From the NCBI GenBank assembly GCA_050302475.1, contig JBNLBF010000006.1:74219-138218 (forward strand): a stretch of DNA of 64,000 nucleotides, read 5' to 3'. The notes under the pieces are model-generated. The model ran no database searches and was not told the DNA's origin. It was given only the letters and a program-made list of their open reading frames with translations. Positions 59,839 through 64,000 of this stretch are shown one piece after another. This stretch comes from NORP23 sp050302475 (GTDB lineage: Bacteria; Pseudomonadota; Alphaproteobacteria; Rhodobacterales; Rhodobacteraceae). How positions within the stretch are numbered: the first letter of the stretch is position 1; each line of letters begins with the position of its first letter. The position numbers and the translations under genes are program-made.

Positions 59839-60717
59839 CTATGCTACTGACGCCGACGCAAGGGCAACCGTCCCGAAGCCCAGTGCCCGGCAGATGTTAT
59901 AGGTCAGATCCGGATTGTTGAGGGTGTAGAAATGCAAATGCTCCACCCCTTCTTCGATCAGATCATCACACTGTTCGGTCGCAATCGCTGTGGCCAACGT
60001 GTCAGCGTCGTCACCGGCATTTGCGAACGCATCATGCATCCAGTCGGGCACACTTGCCTTACAGCGCCCTGCGAAGTTCACCATCTTGGCGAAATTCTCG
60101 ACCGGCAGAATACCGGGCGTGATCGGGACGCTGATCCCGGCCGCGGCACACGCATCTCGGAACCGCAAGAATGTCTCGTTCTCGAAGAAAAACTGCGTGA
60201 TCGCACTGGTCGCGCCCGCGTCGATCTTGCGTTTCAGGTTCTCGATATCCGCGTTTAGGTCCGGCGCTTCCGGATGCCCCTCCGGATATGCCGCGACGGC
60301 AATATCGAAATCGCCAACCTCGCGCAGGCCCGCGACCAGTTCCGCCGCATTGCCGTACCCGTCCGGGTGAGGCACGAACCGATCCGCGCCTTTCGGGGCA
60401 TCGCCCCTCAGCGCCACGATCCGCCGCACACCCAGACGGGCATAGCCGCGCGCCACCTCCTGCGTCTCCTCCCGGCTTGCGCCGACGCAGGTCAGGTGTC
60501 CGGCGACATTCAATCGCGCGCGATCCTTGATGGTTTTGATAGCCGATACCGTGCGTTCCCGCGTTGTGCCGCCCGCGCCGTACGTCACGGACACATAGTC
60601 CGGCCCTAATGGCGCAAGCCGTTCAACCGAACGCCAAAGGCGCAGGGTTGCATCGGTATCATGTGGTGGGAAAAATTCGAAAGACAGACTCGTGGCCTGT
60701 CGAGAAAGATGTGTCAT
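59839..60717 (-). CDS. metF: 5,10-methylenetetrahydrofolate reductase
   Basis: 292-residue FAD-dependent (beta/alpha)8-barrel enzyme that makes 5-methyl-THF. It has SFEFFPPHDTDATLRLWRSV at the N-terminus with the catalytic Glu, VSVTYGAGGTTRERT and HLTCVGASREETQEVARGYA. The length and motifs are standard. It is divergent from the PF13769-MeTr cluster, the likely consumer of its product in methionine synthesis. No SAM, SAH or cobalamin riboswitch is recognisable in its 84-bp upstream region. Confidence 0.97.
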   Translation of the reverse strand: MTHLSRQATSLSFEFFPPHDTDATLRLWRSVERLAPLGPDYVSVTYGAGGTTRERTVSAIKTIKDRARLNVAGHLTCVGASREETQEVARGYARLGVRRIVALRGDAPKGADRFVPHPDGYGNAAELVAGLREVGDFDIAVAAYPEGHPEAPDLNADIENLKRKIDAGATSAITQFFFENETFLRFRDACAAAGISVPITPGILPVENFAKMVNFAGRCKASVPDWMHDAFANAGDDADTLATAIATEQCDDLIEEGVEHLHFYTLNNPDLTYNICRALGFGTVALASASVA

Positions 60718-60801
60718 GCGTCGGTCCTAACCGTCAATGAGTTTTGCAGTGCGCCAATAATTGCCGTAAACACCACGCAGAATCAATCAAAAAGGTGAGG
60801 C

Positions 60802-61101
60802 ATGGCAGACGTCACCATCGTTTACTGGCGAGATATTCCCGCTCAAGTCATTGTCGGCAAGGGTCGGAGGGGCAAAAAAGTGCAACTCTCGGAACGTTTT
60901 GAACAGGCGATCGACCGCGCGGCAATGCGTATCGGCGCCCGCGACTCGGATGCCTACCTCGCCGAATGGCGCAAAGCCGCGCCCTATCAGGTCGAAGGTG
61001 ACGACGAAACTGTCGCAAATGCCGAGGCTGCGCGCCTCGAAGCTACCTACGATGCCGCGAAGCTGAAAGCGCTTGTCGATAATGACGGGCGAGAAGCCTG
61101 A
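60802..61101 (+). CDS. PF13769 'virulence factor' domain protein
   Basis: 99 residues: DVTIVYWRDIPAQVIVGKGR, KKVQLSERFEQAIDRAAMRI, and DSDAYLAEWRKAAPYQ are the family hallmarks. The Pfam name reflects a historical annotation and says nothing of function. Gene order (metF, this gene, MeTr, ASKHA protein) ties it to folate/corrinoid methyl transfer. It ends 16 nt before MeTr. Confidence 0.85.
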   Translation: MADVTIVYWRDIPAQVIVGKGRRGKKVQLSERFEQAIDRAAMRIGARDSDAYLAEWRKAAPYQVEGDDETVANAEAARLEATYDAAKLKALVDNDGREA

Positions 61102-61117
61102 ACCACAGGGACCAACC

Positions 61118-62035
61118 ATGACTCAAACCGTTCTAGAATCCGCCACCAAAACTGCCATCATCGGCTTTGATCAGCCCTTCTGTGTTATTGGCGAGCGGAT
61201 TAATCCCACGGGCCGCAAGAAACTGGCCGCCGAACTCGAAGCAGGCGACTTTTCCACCGTCGAAGCTGATGCGCTGGCACAGGTCGCCGCCGGGGCGACG
61301 GTGCTGGATGTGAATGCAGGAGTTGTCTACAACTCCAACCCCAACCCGAACGAGACTGAACCGCCCCTGATGCGCAAAATGATCGAGCTCGTGCAGGGTT
61401 TGGTCGACGTGCCGCTGGTCATCGACAGCTCCGTCGCGCCAGCGCTGGAAGCCGGATTGGAAGCCTGCAAAGGCCGTCCAATGGTGAACTCCGTGACCGG
61501 CGAGGAAGACAAGCTGGAATATATTCTGCCACTCGTTAAAAAATACAACGTTCCGGTTGTAGCCATTTCCAACGACGATACCGGCATTTCCGAGGACCCC
61601 GAAGTCCGCTTCGCCGTCGCCAAGAAAATCGTGGAACGCGCCGCTGATTTTGGTATCCCCGCCCATGACATCGTTGTCGATCCGCTGGTCATGCCTATCG
61701 GCGCTATGGCAGGTGCGGGTCGTCAGGTCTTCGAACTGGTCCGCCGTCTGCGGGAAGAGCTGAAGGTCAACACGACCTGCGGTGCCTCCAATATCAGCTT
61801 CGCGATGCCCAACCGCTCCGGCATCAACTCGATCTTCATTCCGATGGCTGCAGCCTGCGGCATGACCTCCGCCATCATGAACCCGTTGCACGAGGCCGAA
61901 ATGATGGGCATTCGGGCCGCTAATCTTCTGAACAACAACGACCCGCATGGGGCGGCATGGATCAAAGCGAACAAGGTTGAAGGCGAGGACCCGGCCGGAA
62001 GTCGGCGCGAAGGCCGTCGCCGCCGTCGGGGCTAA
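61118..62035 (+). CDS. Methyltetrahydrofolate:corrinoid methyltransferase (pterin-binding domain)
   Basis: 305 residues with the dihydropteroate-synthase-like TIM barrel of MeTr and MetH: CVIGERINPTGRKKLAAELE, AAGATVLDVNAGV, VPLVIDSSVAPALEAGLEAC and VNSVTGEEDK. CGASNISFAMPNR lies late in the barrel. It lacks homocysteine- and cobalamin-binding domains, so it would serve as the folate module of a split MetH or of a demethylase system. The extreme C-terminus is basic (RREGRRRRRG). ATG 61118 gives the family-like N-terminus. A 13-bp hairpin follows. Confidence 0.93.
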   Translation: MTQTVLESATKTAIIGFDQPFCVIGERINPTGRKKLAAELEAGDFSTVEADALAQVAAGATVLDVNAGVVYNSNPNPNETEPPLMRKMIELVQGLVDVPLVIDSSVAPALEAGLEACKGRPMVNSVTGEEDKLEYILPLVKKYNVPVVAISNDDTGISEDPEVRFAVAKKIVERAADFGIPAHDIVVDPLVMPIGAMAGAGRQVFELVRRLREELKVNTTCGASNISFAMPNRSGINSIFIPMAAACGMTSAIMNPLHEAEMMGIRAANLLNNNDPHGAAWIKANKVEGEDPAGSRREGRRRRRG

Positions 62036-62052
62036 TTCCAACTGCTACTGAT

Positions 62053-62083
62053 CATGGGATGGGTGATCTTCACCCATCCCATG
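62053..62083. repeat. 13-bp perfect hairpin, core shared with 27886-27909
   Basis: CATGGGATGGGTG (62053-62065) pairs perfectly with CACCCATCCCATG (62071-62083) around ATCTT. It lies between the convergent MeTr gene and the secreted-protein gene. There is no T-tract on either strand, so it is an atypical terminator or an mRNA-end stabiliser. The inner GGATGGGTG/CACCCATCC is identical to the hairpin after the M20 peptidase. Confidence 0.6.
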
Positions 62084-62084
62084 C

Positions 62085-62549
62085 TTAACAGGGATTGCTC
62101 TCGGCCACCGTCATGAAATGTTCAGCCAGAAAATCATAATCTCCTGGTAACATTTCGCGGACCAGGTATTGGCTGTTCACGATCTCGCGCTGTCGGGTGA
62201 TTGTAAACATATCAACGCCACCAACTTTCAGTTTGGCCATGATGTTAGCCCCGCTATACGAGGTTCTTGGCTCGCTGCTGTCAAACACCTGTTGCACAAG
62301 TGTCAGCAAGTCTTCGGGGACTTCATGCACACAGACATTACTGGTCTGGCGGACGATCCGGTATCCCACCGGTATGATATATCCGTTCTTTCCTTTGCCA
62401 TAGGTGCGCAGGATCAGATCATTTCTTAACGTGGGAAACTGCTGCTCCGTCACATGCAGGATTCTTGTGTAATGCAGATAGACCTCTGCCAAGGTGGCGC
62501 CGGGCAACATCGTCAAGCACAGGGTCACGGCAGTTAAAAAGTTTCTCAT
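62085..62549 (-). CDS. Secreted protein of unknown function
   Basis: 154 residues with a Sec signal peptide (MRNFLTAVTLCLTMLPGATLA, cleaved about residue 21). The mature domain has no recognised motif; two cysteines (NVCVHEVPED and the C-terminal SNPC) could form a disulfide. GGGAG precedes the tandem ATGs at 62552/62549. It is transcribed against MeTr and separates it from the ASKHA gene. I see no functional tie to them. Confidence 0.7.
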   Translation of the reverse strand: MRNFLTAVTLCLTMLPGATLAEVYLHYTRILHVTEQQFPTLRNDLILRTYGKGKNGYIIPVGYRIVRQTSNVCVHEVPEDLLTLVQQVFDSSEPRTSYSGANIMAKLKVGGVDMFTITRQREIVNSQYLVREMLPGDYDFLAEHFMTVAESNPC

Positions 62550-62735
62550 CATGCTCTCCCAAGCCGGTAAGGTTAGGTGCCCGAACAGGGGCAACTGATT
62601 ACGCGGCCGACCACCTGACCAGCCACATAGGCCGGACAGGCAAATTAACCCCACCTTTTTGGAAATTTGCTCGGGTATAGCTTAGCGAGAAATTTGTGCA
62701 GGACAAATAAAAAATAGGTTACTGCACACAGTAAA

Positions 62736-62852
62736 ATGAAAACCGCTGACATATCAGATACCTGCGCAGACACAGCAAATGACGGAAAGCGCATTCAGGT
62801 GCCGCTAACGGCATTGCCGCGCTGCCATTTCCCCCCTAAACACGCGGTATGA
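62736..62852 (+). CDS. Possible 38-residue leader ORF coupled to the ASKHA gene
   Basis: ATG 62736 opens a 38-codon frame whose TGA overlaps the ASKHA start as ATGA (62849-62852). The product (MKTADISDTCADTANDGKRI plus a Pro/Cys-containing tail) matches nothing I know. The ASKHA gene lacks a clear Shine-Dalgarno, so coupling through this frame would explain its translation. The leader's own RBS is poor. The rest of 62553-62735 has no supportable gene. Confidence 0.3.
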   Translation: MKTADISDTCADTANDGKRIQVPLTALPRCHFPPKHAV

Positions 62853-64000
62853 GCGACCAGAATCCCCTCGTGATATTCACCCCGTCCGGCAAGCGCGGAC
62901 GCTTCCCCGTTGGTACGCCTGTGTTGCAGGCAGCGCGGGAACTGGGCGTTGACCTCGACAGTGTGTGCGGCGGGCGTGGCATCTGTTCGAAATGTCAGAT
63001 CACGCCGTCATATGGCGAGTTTTCCAAACATGGCGTCACGGCGCGCGACGGCGCCCTGTCAGACTGGAACGCGGTGGAAGAACGCTATGACACGATCCGC
63101 GGCTTGCCCAAAGGGCGCCGCCTTGGCTGTCAGGCGAAAATTCAGGGGGACATTGTCATCGACGTGCCCCCTGAAAGTCAGGTCCACAAACAAGTTGTCC
63201 GAAAACGGGCGGAGGTCCGCGACATCACGCTGGAACCCGCCACACGCCTCTATCTAGTAGAGGTAACCGAGCCCAACATGGACGAACCCACCGGTGACAT
63301 AGAGCGGTTGAAAACAGCGCTGGCCGAGCAGTGGGATATCGTGAGCGTCGCCTTCGATCCGTCCATCCTCCCCTCCCTGCAGAAGGCTTTGCGGGAGGGC
63401 AAATGGCAGGTCACCGTCGCCATCCATGACACCGGCACCCCTACGATCCTGAACGTGTGGCCAGGGTTTTACGAGGGCGGTATCTACGGCCTTGCGATCG
63501 ACCTTGGCTCAACCACAATCGCCGCACATCTGTGTAACCTCCAGACCGGAGAGGTCGTGGCATCGTCCGGCATCATGAACCCGCAGATACGGTTCGGCGA
63601 GGATCTGATGTCCCGCGTTTCTTATGTCATGATGAATCCGGGGGGCGAGGTCGAAATGACCCGCGTCGTGCGCGAGGCGATCAACGCCCTTGTCACCAAC
63701 ATTACAATTGATGCGGAACTGACCAGCGATCAGATTTTCGAAACTGTGCTGGTCGCGAATCCAATCATGCACCACTTGTTCCTGGGCATCGACCCCACCG
63801 AACTGGGGCAAGCACCGTTTGCCCTGACCGTGTCGGATGCGCTGAACCTTCGTGCCAGCGAGGTTGACATGAACCTCCACCCCGCTGCGCGGCTTTACCT
63901 GCTGCCCTGCATCGCAGGCCATGTGGGGGCGGATGCCGCCGCCGTTGCGCTGTCCGAAACACCATACAAATCTGACGACCTGACCCTGATCGTGGATGTC
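62849..64000 (+). CDS. 2Fe-2S/ASKHA-domain corrinoid-activation protein (RamA/RACo-like), C-terminus cut by window edge
   Basis: 384 codons are visible. The N-terminal ferredoxin domain has 2Fe-2S cysteines C40, C46, C49 and C94 (SVCGGRGICSKC, LGCQAK). A linker follows, then an ASKHA-type ATPase (GLAIDLGSTTIAAHLCN) and the DUF4445-like C-terminal part (NPIMHHLFLGIDPTELG, LYLLPCIAGHVGADAAA). RACo and RamA use ATP and an Fe-S cluster to reduce inactive Co(II) corrinoid back to Co(I). Next to MeTr and metF it is probably the reactivator of a split, corrinoid-dependent methionine synthase lacking the usual MetH activation domain. Confidence 0.9.
   Translation, partial: MSDQNPLVIFTPSGKRGRFPVGTPVLQAARELGVDLDSVCGGRGICSKCQITPSYGEFSKHGVTARDGALSDWNAVEERYDTIRGLPKGRRLGCQAKIQGDIVIDVPPESQVHKQVVRKRAEVRDITLEPATRLYLVEVTEPNMDEPTGDIERLKTALAEQWDIVSVAFDPSILPSLQKALREGKWQVTVAIHDTGTPTILNVWPGFYEGGIYGLAIDLGSTTIAAHLCNLQTGEVVASSGIMNPQIRFGEDLMSRVSYVMMNPGGEVEMTRVVREAINALVTNITIDAELTSDQIFETVLVANPIMHHLFLGIDPTELGQAPFALTVSDALNLRASEVDMNLHPAARLYLLPCIAGHVGADAAAVALSETPYKSDDLTLIVDV

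Noticed and set aside
60718..60801. SAM, SAH or cobalamin riboswitch upstream of metF or in the 62660-62848 gap
   Set aside because: I could not find the conserved cores or pairing of these classes in either stretch; a covariance-model search would settle it.
1..64000. tRNA, rRNA, CRISPR arrays, insertion sequences, integrase or prophage structural genes
   Set aside because: No T-arm-like sequences in intergenic positions, no evenly spaced repeats, no transposase or capsid-like proteins among the reading frames.

Overview
The window looks like chromosomal core from an alphaproteobacterium of the Roseobacter/Rhodobacteraceae group. The evidence is the CtrA, SciP and CckA cell-cycle regulators, a Mg-type HemB, CcmE/F/H cytochrome c maturation, a PF13769-MeTr-ASKHA folate/corrinoid cluster next to metF, a gene-transfer-agent-type holin/endolysin pair, and GTTC-N7-GTTC SOS boxes typical of alphaproteobacteria. 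Genes are dense, with many 1-13 nt overlaps, and coding is G+C-rich. I see no rRNA, tRNA, IS element, prophage structural gene or CRISPR array.

Layout. 0-8.4 kb: ArsR/SRPBCC pair, a small membrane protein, hemB, a GT4 glycosyltransferase, a SYLF lipoprotein, lpd, DUF924, an MFS transporter and queA. 8.5-17.8 kb: bcp, an overlapping M23 peptidase-bactofilin pair, gyrA, a secreted beta-rich protein, trmFO-gluQ, hisI and an IscU-like scaffold. 17.8-25.1 kb: a 40-residue membrane microprotein with its own promoter, two LexA-type boxes and terminator, then recG, ligA, ctrA, sciP, mnmA and a membrane protein. 25.3-40.5 kb, mostly minus strand: sulfotransferase, M20 peptidase (+), two unknowns, glnE, enoyl-CoA hydratase, ccmH, ccmF, holin, endolysin, ccmE, yihY, argC, murI and a second sulfotransferase. 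40.5-51.3 kb: rpsI-rplM, ctaA, trmJ, a membrane gene broken by an amber codon, tfoX-like, icd, yitT, two DUF1330 genes, alaS and recA with an SOS box. 51.4-64 kb: third sulfotransferase, cckA, an rsmB-like methyltransferase, MAPEG, guaB, a TDT transporter, rlmE, ppx, metF and a folate/corrinoid methyl-transfer cluster that runs off the end of the window.

How the genes connect. CckA, CtrA and SciP belong to the phosphorelay that in Rhodobacteraceae controls motility and gene-transfer-agent release; a GTA-type lysis pair sits between ccmE and ccmF in the same window. RecA and the microprotein gene downstream of recG share the same LexA box type, which suggests an SOS-induced small membrane protein (functionally perhaps like Caulobacter SidA or E. 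coli TisB, though no homology is claimed). metF, the PF13769 protein, the pterin-domain methyltransferase and the ferredoxin/ASKHA protein look like parts of a split B12-dependent methionine synthase system.

The most original observations are the SOS-controlled microprotein unit (17744-18067), an inverted repeat that buries the ccmF ribosome-binding site (35298-35345), the in-frame amber in the 43766-44359 gene, and a low-G+C mosaic segment inside gluQ.
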